Source: Owenia fusiformis
Taxonomy: Eukaryota > Annelida > Polychaeta > Sabellida > Oweniidae
Assembly: GCA_903813345.2 (NCBI GenBank)
Contig: CAIIXF020000007.1
Span: forward strand, 34,504,538 to 34,568,537
Direction of reading: 5' to 3'
Length of the DNA stretch: 64,000 nucleotides
Part shown: positions 1 to 11,900 of the stretch, piece after piece
How positions within the stretch are numbered: position 1 is the first letter of the stretch
Layout of the letters: each line of letters opens with the position of its first letter
Made by a program: the position numbers and the translations under genes
The notes under the pieces: generated by a model
What the model saw: the letters and a program-made list of their open reading frames with translations, nothing else
What the model was told of the DNA's origin: nothing
Databases searched by the model: none

Positions 1-159
1 GGTGTCGAGTGTTTGCGTCTTGTCTAAGGAAAGACAGCGCCGACAAACTGAACGAGGAGACATCCGATAGAGTGACAACTCTCGAAATGGACGTGTCCAG
101 CCCGCAGAGTATCCGAAGAGCTTTAGGTTTAATACAATACTGGTTACCAAAAGGGAAAG
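1..159 (+). CDS. SDR exon a (5' end outside window)
   Basis: Frame starts at base 3 (CRVFASCLRKDS) and runs to a GGGAAAG|gtgagg donor, leaving one base. It covers the second beta strand and the DVSSPQSI loop that contacts the cofactor adenine. No start codon is claimed: homologues have the glycine-rich cofactor motif just before this point. Confidence 0.85.
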
Positions 160-3100
160 GTGAGGAACTGGAACAAGTGTTCAATTCACTAGGCTATTTT
201 GGACTTTTAAACTATGGTTGTGTCTTGGCTGGAGATGGCAACAATACCTTTTCGTGTAGATTTTGGATAGTATTGATATATAAAACGTTTAAATCTTAAA
301 GGGTTTCTGAATAATGAAGGTAAACAGATAACTAGGGGTCTATATGACAAACTACTGATTCCAGGATGAAATTCAAAACAACAATTTTTATAATGATAAT
401 AGTGCATTTCCAGATTGACTTTTTGCCAAAGAAACATGTTATATATGTACATGTACAATGATGTATGTATGTATAATGTATTCACTATTTATATTGCATT
501 GGGAGACTCCCAATGCAATACGAGTGTATTGAGGCCGATACGGTAGTTAAGATGGACTGGTTCGGCATCAAGAAAAACGAAACTGGCAGGTGGAAGTCTG
601 GATAAAAAATAATGTTCTGTTATTGACTTGTATTGATTTGAAGAAACATGTTCTTTAATGTTTGGGCTCAATCAAGCACCATACCTATCATTCTTGCCAC
701 AAATAAGGTCTCAGAATTACTTTCACTGTGAAGACAGATTCTTCCCAAATCACTATTTTCTCTTGATGGTGAATCAGTTTTCTTCATCTTACTTATTTGT
801 CTTAAGATACTTCTAATATATAATTCCATATTTTCTGGAAATTACATCTGAATATCACTGGTGATCCACTCGATTACGCTGGTTACCGAAACGGTTCGTT
901 TTGGTAACAAAATGTCGGAATGTCGAAGGTACGATTTTTCTTTTTCCTTATTTCACGCTTTGTAGGCAGAATCCCCACGACGTTTTCTCTCACAAACGTA
1001 TATCAGTATCATATGTTTTAGAAAATGTTCATGTTTGCGAAAAAATAGCTCAGAAGACAACAGAATCGTCGATTTAATTCCTCACTTAAGTTACATAAAC
1101 GGTTTGGGTTAAAAGTGCAGATCTTAACTGTTTTTCGAAAAACCGTTTATGCAACTTAAGTGAAGAATTAAATCGACGATTTTGATGTCTTCTGAACTAT
1201 TTGTAGTTCGCACATATGTACATTTTCTTAAACATATGATACTGATACACGTTTGTGTTAAAAAAATGCCGTGGGAATTCTGCCTACAACGTGTGAAATG
1301 AGGAAAAGAGAAAAATCTTACCTTCTATGTTCCGACATTTTGTTACCAAAACGAACCGTTTCGGTAACCAGCGTAATCGAGTGGATCACCAGTGAATATA
1401 CTTCACTCTACCCCATGTGTTTTTCTTACAAACTGACTAATATGTTGATCTGTATTACCATTAATTTCAGAGAAAAATTGTTGCTTTGAAAAAGATTCTG
1501 ATATCTGTGATTTCTCAAATTGATCCCTAGTGTCAGTTTACCTTTATTACTCTAAAACCCCTAAAGATTTATTTATCCCAATTGTAAAACTAATTCTTGT
1601 AACTTGCCAAAAATTCATTGAAATTCATGCATTTTCAAAAAAGTTCTATCTAAATAAATAATAGGGATTTTATCTGTATAATATGTGGATTTTAGGGCTT
1701 TGGTCCATTGTGAACAATGCGGGGATTTTAGGGCGGCCAGGGTTTATAGACTGGCTCAACGTAGAAGACTACAAACACGTGGCGGATGTGAACCTTTTTG
1801 GTTTGATAGATGTCACAAATGTATTTCTTCCTCTTGTAAAGAAGGAACGAGGGAGAGTGATTCTGATGAGCAGTTTCTTGGGAAGACTCAGCCTCCCGTG
1901 TTCTACGCCATACGCTGTCACAAAGTATGGAGTAGAGGCGTTTGCAGATGGGTTGAGGTGGGTGGATTGATACCTATTTGCTCCAATTCACTGGTTAGAC
2001 ACAGTGTTAACCTTAATAATACATGCATTATACATATCATGGGTATTTTGTAGCCTCAAAATTAACGTTCATTATACTTAACAGGTTTTCTATGGCGCCA
2101 TTTGGGGTTTCTGTGCATGTTCTTGAACCAGGATTCCACAAGACCAACATCGGAGATACAAGTGTTATAAAATCAAATATTAAAGACTCGTGGGAAAGGT
2201 GTTCTGATGATATCCGAAAGCAATATGGAGATTCGTTTATAGATAAAAGTAATTATTAAGTTGTTATTTGACTTTCAAACATTCTGTATACTCCAACAAG
2301 GTACACGGAACAATATCGTCACTTAAAATAGTATCAGTATCTATCTCGGGATCACTTTCAAGTGATAGCCCTAATATCTATATATTTTAAACTAAACTAA
2401 ACCTAATATCGAAGAAAAGTTGAAATTCTCAAAATGACTATTAAAATTCAAATATTCGCCAATTTTAAAAACAATCCCTAAGATGAGGTAATACCCCAGA
2501 ATTCATAACCGAACCTAAAAATGAACCTCTCGTTTCATTCTACATGAATATTTAGGAATACAAATAGTAGTTTGTCTTGCATAATGTTTTTTTACAGTGA
2601 CTAAAGTTCTTGATGGTCCAGGTGCGCTGCTGGTAGCCCACCCCAAACATGTGGTTAACGCATACAAGCATGCAATATTTGGACTCTTCCCCAAGACAAG
2701 GTATTCTGTTAAATATCACTCATGTAACTCTGGTCTTTCAGGCAAGAGACTGAGCTCTAAATCAAATTTAATCAAGATTCCAAGATCGAATAAACAAAAA
2801 TATACGGACTAGATTTACTCAATATAATAAGCTGAGTGTTTCACTGTTAAGTGGGCTCGAAGCGAAATGTTGTCTCTAGTCATTCAGTGGAAATACATTT
2901 ACATTGTTTTATCCAAAAGTGAATGGATTTTTTGTCTTATCAAGAAGCAAAATAAACCTGTATAGTCCTGTACATAAGCCTAAAATAGCATTATATATAG
3001 CATCTTGTCAAACTTAAGTACCACTGATTTTCCCCATGATACTTAACTGAGCCCAGGGACTCTCAGAGATATGACTGCAGACGGTTGCATTATTTACAGT

Positions 3101-3444
3101 GGTCCTTTGAACTTTCAAAACTCAAAGAAGCCCATTATGTTTGAACTAAAATCAGACAACAAGTATTTGAGTTCTTGACAGTCAAACAAAGGGGTAGGCA
3201 TCTTAATCAGTGGATGGTAATTGTTCGCTCTGAATACAATTACAATCAAATAGCAATCAATGTATTGCATTTCCACTTTTTGTAGTTATGTTCTTCAATG
3301 TTTTGCAGGTATGTGGTGGGACTTGATGCTAATATACTAGGGGTACCTCTGCCATACCTCCCTGGGGCAATCAGTGACATGCTATTGACGCTATTCATTC
3401 CTCAACCAAATTGTATCATCTCCATGGTTAATAGCACACACTGA
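1..3444 (+). CDS. SDR-family dehydrogenase, retinol/17-beta-hydroxysteroid dehydrogenase-like, 5' partial
   Basis: Five exons join in frame (1-159, 1696-1957, 2085-2248, 2598-2700, 3309-3444) to about 274 residues ending in TGA. The Rossmann-fold short-chain dehydrogenase signature is clear: the acidic DVSS adenine-loop motif, NNAGI, the DVNLFG asparagine, the catalytic serine in LMSS, the YAVTK Tyr-x-x-x-Lys pair, and the EPGF loop. The missing start would hold the TGxxxGxG cofactor motif and about 40 residues. The order GLWSIVNNAG, EPGFHKTN and a C-terminal KTRY segment resembles the vertebrate HSD17B6/RDH16/DHRS9 group, which oxidise retinols or steroids, usually at the ER membrane. Substrate cannot be fixed from sequence. 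The gene converges on SECISBP2L. Assignment to the superfamily is very sure, to the subgroup moderately sure. Confidence 0.93.
160..1695 (+). other. SDR intron between exons a and b
   Basis: Phase-1 intron. Apart from the foldback element at 855-1395 no coding signal is seen; the short open frames here are not supported by any recognisable motif. Confidence 0.7.
855..1395. mobile_element. 541-bp foldback (MITE-like) element, copy 1
   Basis: The two halves are near-perfect reverse complements: the left end TCACTGGTGATCCACTCG mirrors the right end, and pairing continues through the GGTTACCGAAACGG stretch to a short loop near 1115-1135. A 3-base ATA flanks both sides (852-854, 1396-1398), a possible target duplication. 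There is no transposase. A decayed second copy lies near 27.7-28.1 kb. Confidence 0.85.
1696..1957 (+). CDS. SDR exon b, catalytic core
   Basis: Bounded by tttag and a gtgggt donor, 2 + 86 codons + 2. It carries NNAG, the structural Asn in DVNLFG, the catalytic Ser in LMSSFLGRL and the YAVTK active-site pair, so all visible catalytic residues are intact. Confidence 0.92.
2085..2248 (+). CDS. SDR exon c, substrate loop
   Basis: Acceptor aacag, donor AAAA|gtaatt. Encodes the segment beginning FSMAPFGVSVHVLEPGF; the Pro-Gly turn lies beside the nicotinamide in SDRs, and the following helix (WERCSDDIRKQYGD) belongs to the variable substrate lid. Confidence 0.88.
2598..2700 (+). CDS. SDR exon d
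   Basis: Acceptor ttttacag preceded by a T-tract, donor ACAAG|gtattc. Reads MTKVLDGPGALLVAHPKHVV then a helix ending FPKTR. The pattern of a helix followed by HPKTRY-like residues is typical of the retinol/hydroxysteroid SDR subgroup. Confidence 0.85.
2701..3308 (+). other. SDR intron d-e
   Basis: 608-base intron, phase 2, GT...CAG ends. No repeat or gene-like signal seen. Confidence 0.6.
3309..3444 (+). CDS. SDR last exon with stop
   Basis: Acceptor ttttgcag; the split Arg codon then YVVGLDAN, a hydrophobic LPYLPGAISDMLLTLF segment and a TGA stop at 3442-3444. The hydrophobic end matches the C-terminal membrane-contacting part of retinol dehydrogenase-like SDRs. Confidence 0.83.
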
Positions 3445-3495
3445 GCTAAAGAGGGTGCCATCAGCACAGGACAACAAACAATGCCAAAACTGCCA

Positions 3496-3501
3496 AATAA
3501 A
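3496..3501 (+). terminator. Candidate polyadenylation signals of the SDR gene
   Basis: AATAAA lies 52 bases after the stop codon; further copies are at 3628-3633 and 3692-3697. Which is used is unknown. Confidence 0.4.
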
Positions 3502-4689
3502 TTACTGGGTATTGTAACGCCCGTCTATAAGCCTGACATCTTGGCTTTAAAATGTGTATTGAGATTTTGATCGGCCCAAGAGGCAACTTAGGAGAATATA
3601 TTCACACGTGATAGCTATGTCTACATTAATAAAAGGATATAGAGGTCTTTGCCAACTCTAGCTTTAAAAAAGGTTTTTATTGCAATGGCAAAATAAATAT
3701 TGTAAAAAAATGATTAACGTTTGGGAACTGATACTTTGTGACATTAGAAACAAAATATTGATGTTTCACTGTGCAATATCCGGATAGACCATTTTATTAA
3801 CAAATTGCTAACTTAGACACTACATCATTAAAGTTTGTACATTCATATTTGTCTAGACTTACAGTTGCATAATGATTCAACAATTTCAGATTATATATTC
3901 ATATTGCAGAATTTAGTTCAACTACATATTTCAACATCGCATAATCAAGTATTTTGATTAATATAATTTTCATATTATCTATATTTAAATAATTCAATTG
4001 CACACTTTTAACATAGGAGGGAACCGAGCAATAAAGAGAGTCAAGATGAAGTTACAAGATTATTTGTGGATTTGCTTTTGCTAAAATAAGCAGTCAATAG
4101 ACCATTGCAATTTTAAGTGAGAAACAAACATATCTAAAGATATGGCTTTTGGATATTTTGGACCGTAGATGTGATGTTTTGTGATTTTAGGTTTCATTTC
4201 TCATGACATGCTTCAAAAATGATAACATGTCAGAAAACGAACAACACACAAGGAGCAACTGTGCGCAAATCCGAAATAACTTTGTAAATTCAACTATAAC
4301 CACATGCAACTTAGTAACCTGGGATCAATCATAATGCATGCCCTATTCATAAACAACATTAAAATGTACCTGAATGCCATAATTATAACTATTATAAGTA
4401 GTCCCATTCGTGTCTAATATGCACATCCCATGCCGTTTTTTGAAGGCTTATATAGTGACTGATTTAATAATACAGTTGAACCTCTTATATCGAACAGCTC
4501 TGAATTGTTCATACTACCAGACCTTTCATTTGAAGGCAGCAAACTTTACCAACTGTCAGGTAAAATCAGATAATAATTCTGAAATACATCATAATGTTCT
4601 CTCAAAACCATCTTTGCAGGCATTTTAACACATTCTAGTACTGCTTGAGACAGATCTGCTTCAGATACATAAAATATACCTCAAACATT

Positions 4690-4870
4690 TGAAGATGTTG
4701 ACCTCATACATCAATGCATGTTCACCTCATGCTTCTGTGCATCTTCACCACATGCTTCTGTGCATGTTCACCTTATGTTTCTGTGCATGTTCACCCAGAG
4801 ATATACAAAACATGTTTTACATGTCTCTCGTTCAACTCGTGCTTCTGTGCATGTTAACCTTATACTTGTT
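4690..4870. repeat. Short minisatellite, about 23-24 bp unit
   Basis: Imperfect copies of a unit containing CTTCTGTGCATGTTCACC. It opens accidental reading frames on the plus strand. Confidence 0.7.
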
Positions 4871-5049
4871 CATATTTCCTATTTCCGCATCCAATTCTTT
4901 TTTCACAAAGAGATATTGATTGGTGATCATTTCATTTCTTTACCAAGCTTTCTAGCTTTAAGCAGTTTTACACACTAAACATATTTACACATCTTTCTTC
5001 ATATGACTTAAATAAATTCGACTTATGTAGATTTCACACTTTTGCTCAC

Positions 5050-5390
5050 TTTTTCACTCTTGCCATTCAAATTCTACTCTGGCAAATCAGATTTCACTCT
5101 TGCCATTCCAATTCTATGCTGGCCAATCAGATTTCACTCTTGCCATTCAAATTTTATGCTGACCAATCAGATTTTACTCTTGTCATTCAAATTTTATGCT
5201 GGCCAATCAGATTTCACTCTTGCCATTCAAATTCTACTCTGGCCAATCAGATTTCACTCTTGCCATTCAAATTCTATGCTGACCAATCAGATTTCACTCT
5301 TGCCATTCAAATTCTACTCAGGCCAATCAGAATTCAATCTCATCATTCAGATTTCATATTTTGGCCATTCAGAATCTGGTCCTGCAAATT
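5050..5390. repeat. Minisatellite, 40-bp unit
   Basis: About eight copies of a 40-base unit containing CACTCTTGCCATTCAAATTC followed by CTGGCCAATCAGA. The CCAAT/ATTGG core recurs in each copy. Because 40 is not a multiple of 3, the unit is read in all three frames and gives long but meaningless open frames. Confidence 0.9.
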
Positions 5391-5481
5391 TTTAAGCAGC
5401 AGAAATTATCAAAACTTAACATGTAATAATTACCCTTTCAGACTCGTGAATATCACCATTTTGGAGTCATTGTTTATATTG

Positions 5482-5487
5482 TTTATT
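5482..5487 (-). terminator. Possible SECISBP2L polyadenylation signal
   Basis: AATAAA on the minus strand about 2.5 kb past the SECISBP2L stop; no closer canonical hexamer was noticed. Others lie near 3676 and 3792. Weak evidence. Confidence 0.2.
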
Positions 5488-6147
5488 TACAAATAATTTA
5501 GGATTAATACCTGTAGTTCTATCATTATAGACCCAGTCTAGAACTTCATCTATACATAATTGATTGAATCATCTGTACAATGGTCCTTTGGTTACTAACG
5601 AGGTGTTCAATAGAAACACAAGAGTACTTACTAGGCTTCTTGACTGAGACACAGTGCCTCCCTCTATTTTGCCTCACTCAAATTGCTACTAAAAACTTTG
5701 CCTCGCTTTCACGGATGAATGTTGCGAGATTTTCCCAAAATACAGAATTTGCGAAAGTTTATCACAATTCTTATTATCGGCCCCAGTCAATGAATTTCCT
5801 AGTGAGTCTCTTAAACTTTAACTTAAAGAGATGTTATAAACTTGTAGATATGTTAATCTTACAAACATGTTGATATTCAAAGCAACAGGAGTTATATCAC
5901 ATAGGCCTAGCATATTTTGAAGCAGTTATGACATTTTTCACCTGTATTACATACCAAGCGAAGCATTTGATTTGTATGGAAGTCAATGGAGCTGAAAGTC
6001 AGCTATATATTCCTGTATAGCCGCCAAACTTTTTTACCATGACAATCTTATGACGTCATGTTTCACCTCGTCCAAATTTCACTCGCAAACAGACATGTGA
6101 CGTCATTGATATAACGTAGCCATGGAAATAAAGGTATGTAATACAAC

Positions 6148-6237
6148 AATTATGTCCATATCATTGAATATATGCCTTCGGTCTTTCGCAATATATTGAT
6201 GACAGACCTCAGGCATATATTCAATGATAGGGACATA
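6148..6237. repeat. Imperfect hairpin
   Basis: Arms of about 27 bases (TTATGTCCATATCATTG... mirrored by ...CAATGATAGGGACATAA) around a 30-base loop. Confidence 0.65.
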
Positions 6238-6459
6238 ACTGTCAAGTATGATATGCTTCAAATATAGAGGACTTATATTGATGCTGGAAAAGCACTTTGC
6301 AAGAAGGCTGACCTTCCATTCCTGAAGGAGAATCCTTCTCCTAAAGGAGAGGCTTATAATTAAGATATGGGGTTGCATATAGAATAATTGCTTGTATTCA
6401 ACAGTATAAATGAGAGTCAATGATAAAGTTCCATCAATATATTGACACCTGATATACTT

Positions 6460-6845
6460 AATCATCATGACACATGCTCATCATGGCACTTGATCATCAT
6501 ATCATGACACATGATCATCATGGCACTTGATCATCATGACACATGATACACTTGATCAACATGACACATTTGACCATCATGACACTTGATCCATCATGAC
6601 ACTTGATCAACATGACACTTGATCATCATGACAATTGATCAACATGACACATTATCATCATGACACTTGATCAACATGACACATGGTCAACATGACCCTT
6701 GATCATCATGACACTTGATCAACATAACACAGGATCATCATGACACTTGATCAACATGACACATGATCCAAACGACACTTGATCAACATGACACATAATC
6801 ATTATGACACTTGATCAACATGACACATTTGATCATCATGAGGCA
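6460..6845. repeat. Minisatellite, 16-bp unit arranged as 32-bp dimers
   Basis: Alternating units of the type GATCATCATGACACTT and GATCAACATGACACAT, about 23 copies with small indels. Confidence 0.88.
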
Positions 6846-7949
6846 ACAATCATCATATTAGAGAATAAGAGAGAGATTGATAGTGATCATTTTTCAAAAG
6901 ACACATTTAGGTGAAATAAGCATACTAAATGAAACATATAAAAGGATGAAGCTTCCAAAGGGTCTTTGTTTACTTTACTTTGGACTAGCACACTGCACAT
7001 AAATATATACAAACATTTTACAATCATGGAATACCTATCACTTAGTGATTAATCAACAGCATCAAATGATTTCAAAATGACCATGTTTTTTTTAACAAAG
7101 TCTTACTTACAATGTGTGTGAATTTTGTTATTCTTGTGTCAACTTCATGTGTGCTAGCATTATCAAAACAAACATGCATTACTGAAGTGGATTTTCTCTA
7201 CTTTTAGTGTCAAGGACATAAATACAGGAACACCCTGTTCATACCTAATGTGAACAAGCCTTCACCCATATGTTGTGATCTATATATCTCGAGCTGACAT
7301 TAAAATGGCCACACTTTCACAGAAGAAATTCTTTAAGAAATTAAATGTCTGAAAATGTATAGAAACACAATGAATCTACCACCAAATTCTTGATAAGAGG
7401 AAAATATTCATGATCATCCTGAAATCTTTTGGAAAGTTGTCTACAACAGTTTTCTATACTACAATACTGATGAATCTCTCCTCTTCCTGAATATATATAC
7501 TATATAGAATATTATTCCTCACACCTGGAAATTCATTATTCATTAAATCCGCAAAAAGTCCAAAATGCATTGACAATGCTAAACATTTACATTGTTTTTC
7601 TTGAATACAAAAATTGTAATCCTTTAAAGAATTCATGTGAGCGATATTTCAACAAAACTATGAAAAATATTTGATGATGGCAAATGTTTTGTCATTCTTT
7701 TGAATCACCCTGAACAAAGTCTGAATGCTTGCCTCAGTATACTACTGTATACATGCAGCCAAACAATCAAAACCTAAGAGAACCTGATAGTCCTTAGATT
7801 CAAAGGGACAAATTCTTACCATCATGAAATCTTTTACACAGAGATAATCATCAATTTATCTGGTATAACTTATAATTGTTGGCTTCAATGGCCACAAAAG
7901 ACTACAATGATATAAGCTAGGGCTCCATAGCCACAAAGCAAATGTGAAC

Positions 7950-8915
7950 TTAATCATATTTTGAGTCAAGATCGCTGACATGATCGACATCACAACCACT
8001 ACTAACTCCACCTACATCTAAATCACTTTCATCAACGACTTCCAAATTTTCCATACACGTTTGCGTCTCTGCAACCCAAGATTCAATGCGTGCATTGTTT
8101 AGAGTTCGTGATTTGTGTTCACTTGAATTTTCACCTTCTTCCGTCTCTTCAATGACTTCTGAAGTTTTGAACTTTTCTGCCGCACATTGCTCCGCAGTGA
8201 GAGGCGATCCACCAGCTTCCAAAGTCTTTGATGAGTGGGTCGACATGACATCAGCTGCATTTAACTCAAGTGTTTTTGATGAATGTTGTGATAGAATTTC
8301 AGTGTTTAAATCCATAGAATGTATAGAGTCAATATGTGGTAGTTCTTTTACACTATCAACTTCCCCTGAAGATGTACTATCTACAAACTTCATCAAATAA
8401 TCTTTTGTAGAATCAGACTTCTTATTTGTCTTTTCTGCACCATTTGGTGATCCCATATCATTCATGTCTTCTGTGTCAGCTTCATGCCCTTCGTCAATGT
8501 CATGTAAATTATCAGGCAAGCGAGCAGGGCTTGTGCTCCCCGACACCGAATCATTGTCAGGACTTAAAATCCTTGCGTGTCCATCTTTATCTAAATCTGC
8601 ACCACCATTCATAATCTGATCTATCGTATTAGGAATTTTATTATTTTTTATTTCATAACCACGAGAGTCAGTCTCTGGCTCCGACTGAGGATAATTTTCT
8701 GATATTGGCTCAGAAAGGATGCTACTTGTAAATGATATTGCGCTACATGCAGATGGAGTTCTTGAATGCCCCATATGGGCAAACAGATGAGGGTAATTTC
8801 CTGATAATTTTTGTGTCACTGGGCTCTCTGCAATTTCCTTCTCCATAAGGCCAACCATATCCTTGTATGCTTGCCTGGCCCTCTCTGTCAAGGCCATCAG
8901 GTTGTGGAAGTTCTC
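7950..8915 (-). CDS. SECISBP2L: SECISBP2L last coding exon: end of RNA-binding domain and C-terminal tail
   Basis: Acceptor ccttttcag, 321 codons and a TAA at 7950-7952. The first 30 residues (ENFHNLMALTERARQAYKDM) close the L7Ae-type domain. Then follow the motif GHSRTPSACSAISF with SEPISE, a long Ser/Asp/Glu-rich stretch with HSSKTLE repeated three times in variants, and RIESWVAETQTCMENLEV near the end. The two motifs are shared with vertebrate SECISBP2L; their function is not known to me. Probably unstructured except for the first helix. Confidence 0.94.
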   Translation of the reverse strand, partial: ENFHNLMALTERARQAYKDMVGLMEKEIAESPVTQKLSGNYPHLFAHMGHSRTPSACSAISFTSSILSEPISENYPQSEPETDSRGYEIKNNKIPNTIDQIMNGGADLDKDGHARILSPDNDSVSGSTSPARLPDNLHDIDEGHEADTEDMNDMGSPNGAEKTNKKSDSTKDYLMKFVDSTSSGEVDSVKELPHIDSIHSMDLNTEILSQHSSKTLELNAADVMSTHSSKTLEAGGSPLTAEQCAAEKFKTSEVIEETEEGENSSEHKSRTLNNARIESWVAETQTCMENLEVVDESDLDVGGVSSGCDVDHVSDLDSKYD

Positions 8916-11900
8916 CTGAAAAGGTCACATTAAACTAGACAACAGCAACGCAGGCATATTTACAAACAAAGTATACATATTGAAACAGAATGAAATTAAA
9001 TGAAAATGATATTGAAATAACGAATGTTGAGTTTTATTTCTATATTTTTAAGTAATTTTATCAAAGGACTTTTTCACAATTATTTTCTTGAACTTAATAA
9101 ATCGTAGAAATGAGATTGAAGTACAGAGTGTTTACAATAGTTTGCATACCTCAGAACCTTCATAGTTGAACACGCCTACCACGCTCACAGGTACCAACTT
9201 TGCACATGCCCTCCCTAATGCCCTACGCCCCAAAGCAAACAGGAATGGTATGTCCTGCTCTGCACAGAGGGCTATAATATTGTTGAGGGCATCATCCAAT
9301 CCACCTGGAGTCACAAAAAAGGAAATGGTATTTGTATTTCATTTGCAAAATGATTATTGTACTAATTGCATATATCCAACATGTAATAGGCTGATGAAGA
9401 AGTACATGTAGTTCTTATTTGATGAAGAGTGAATGAATGAGGGACTACATAAGAAATATAATTTTTTTAATAATCTGTTATTAAACAATATTATTTACTA
9501 ATATAATGGGAAGAATATGAATATTTAAAGTAAATAAAGGGTGAATATTTTCATACCTTTAGACTGTATGCGCTCTAGGTTTGGAGATATTATCACCAAC
9601 TTGATTTTTCTAAGTTTAAGGTGTTTAGTTACTTCTCTCAATCCAAGTACAATACGTCTCTTTGATTTGGCCTGAAATAAAATACATGTAGTATGTTAAT
9701 AGTTGGCATAGATGCCTAAATAGATGACAATTTTTGCTATTTTGTACTATAATAGTTAAGTCTGAAATTATTAGGGTTCTCACGAGGCCTTTAGATTCCA
9801 GAGATTCTCTGGAGTCTAATGTCTTCAGACCCTCTTGCTCCAGAGTCTAATAGCTTTCGTCAAGTCTAAAGTGTTTTTTCCTGAGTCTATTTTTACATTT
9901 TGGTCACATTATTTGTGGTAAAATTCTTGAGAAAATACATAAAACTGGATACAAAAAAGGAATAGGAACTCAGAAACCTTTTAGAAATGAATATTCTGAT
10001 TAAAATAGGAAGATAATCTTTTAGTATTTCTAAAAGTATACTAATAGGATATCTCAGAAGCTGTACCATGAAATATCTGGGGTCTGAAAATTATGTGGTG
10101 AGAACCCTGCACTTGTGTTGGGCTTATTGACACAATTAAAGTTTATGTGTCTGTATTCACAAATGTTGCAAAAAAGGTATAAAAAATATTTGTTATATTT
10201 TCTCTTATTCTTCCCACAACCTTTGAAGACTATAAGGATATGTGTATACCTTTACAGGGTCTTTATGGTAGAGTCTATCCTGGAATCTTACAAGATCTTG
10301 CAGTAAGATAGTGCAGCATGCATCAATGTCCTTGTCTAACACCTGGTTACAGTACCTAGAATAGAGAAAATATGCTTAAGTGGAGAAGTCCCATCTGTGA
10401 ACAGGGAAGACCATAGCCTTGTACTGTATTACGATATAATATCAATCAATATCTTGGCTCATATTCATATGCAATGGAAATGAACAACATATTATTATTG
10501 ACCTATACACAGGTTGACAGTAAAATCTTAAGTATTGTTTATGTTCACATGTATTTGAGATGATAACTCATACAAATGTGAATCACAAATCACTAATATA
10601 TTTGATTGTCACCATTTTTTAAGGTCGTGCTCATAACATGTGATCTACCTTAACATACATGGCACTCTTATAACACAGTAAAAACAAAGGAATGAATGAA
10701 TTTAATAGCAAAAATCTTACTCTCTGAAACGCCTGCTATGAATCTTCAGTAATGCTGGATTGAGATCCTTAGTGGCCCCTGTGATTGGGCTATTCACCCC
10801 AGAGCTGGCAGGAGTGCCTCCAGGGGACAGAGGGCTCATACTGATCGGGGATGTCTGACTAACTGGCGACAACTCTGCACTCATACTGGTATTGTCAATA
10901 TCCATACTAGAGGCCTTTGAACTGCCAGCTGGAAATGGATATGAAAAAGTATTATAAGTTGCTCAACACATCAAACTGACAATAAGTTGCAATTCTAGAA
11001 CCTGACCATGCTGGATAACTGCCTAGAATCAAGTAGAGCTGCTTGAGTTATAATCATGGCTATAAAATATGTATCATCATGAAGAAACCAATAAGAAGCA
11101 TTACAAAATTGTTAATGTTTTCAATGATTTTTATGAAAAATGGTGGCCATTTTAAAGTTCAGTGGCCATCTTGAAAATCTCGTCTTGAGCAGAGCTGCTT
11201 TGACCCTAAGAACCAGGTTATAAAATTTGAACCCAATCCATTGACCGGTATTTGAGATACTGCGTGGATAGACAACAAACGAACAGATGAATGGACGGAC
11301 AGCTTCTGTATATCCCTCTCGAACTAAGTTCGATGGGATAATAATATAAAATCAAAGGGTTCTATGGAAGGCAATCATTTGACAAGATGAATCCATTGGT
11401 ATATTACGTTTGCAACACAAGTTTATGCAAAACATCCTAATTAATTTGCCAGATTACACTATGTATATGACTGTGCAAACATTTCCAAACCCTGGTTATA
11501 ATAGCCTTTCCAAAACTTTAATTATCCTAGCAGCATGCAAAGTTCTCTTTCATTAGATATACAGATATGAAGTAAGACTCCATGTAATGCTTTATCCTAC
11601 ACTTAGTGCACTAAATGTATAAAACTTTAAAAAATAAATTTGATATCTATTGGCAAAACGAATATCCAGTAGATACCGCCACAATACACTCTGGGAAACC
11701 AATATGCTAAGGACATTGTGATGATATACTTCGCTTGTTAATTAAATTAAATTTGTTAAGCTTCGCTCTCCCGTGCAGATTATGTCAATATCCACCTCAA
11801 AGATATTCCTCAAAATCATGGGATATCCCATTAATATGAATATTGCACTGGACTCTTATGTGCAAGATTACTTGTTGCAGAAGGAATTAAAGTTTCATTT

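Larger units (their letters stand above)
3445..7949. other. Convergent intergenic region with both 3' UTRs
   Basis: Lies between the SDR stop and the SECISBP2L stop, so it must hold both 3' UTRs. Visible content: SDR poly(A) signals near 3.5-3.7 kb, three minisatellites (about 4.69-4.87, 5.05-5.39, 6.46-6.84 kb), an imperfect hairpin at 6148-6237 and one minus-strand AATAAA at 5482-5487. No further coding sequence is recognised. Confidence 0.6.

Noticed and set aside
5042-5496. Two overlapping open frames of 117 and 126 codons
   Set aside because: They are produced by the 40-bp minisatellite read in different frames; the peptides simply repeat FTLAIQI/WPIRFHS words.
8086-8400. 104-codon plus-strand frame
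   Set aside because: Antisense shadow of the SECISBP2L last exon.
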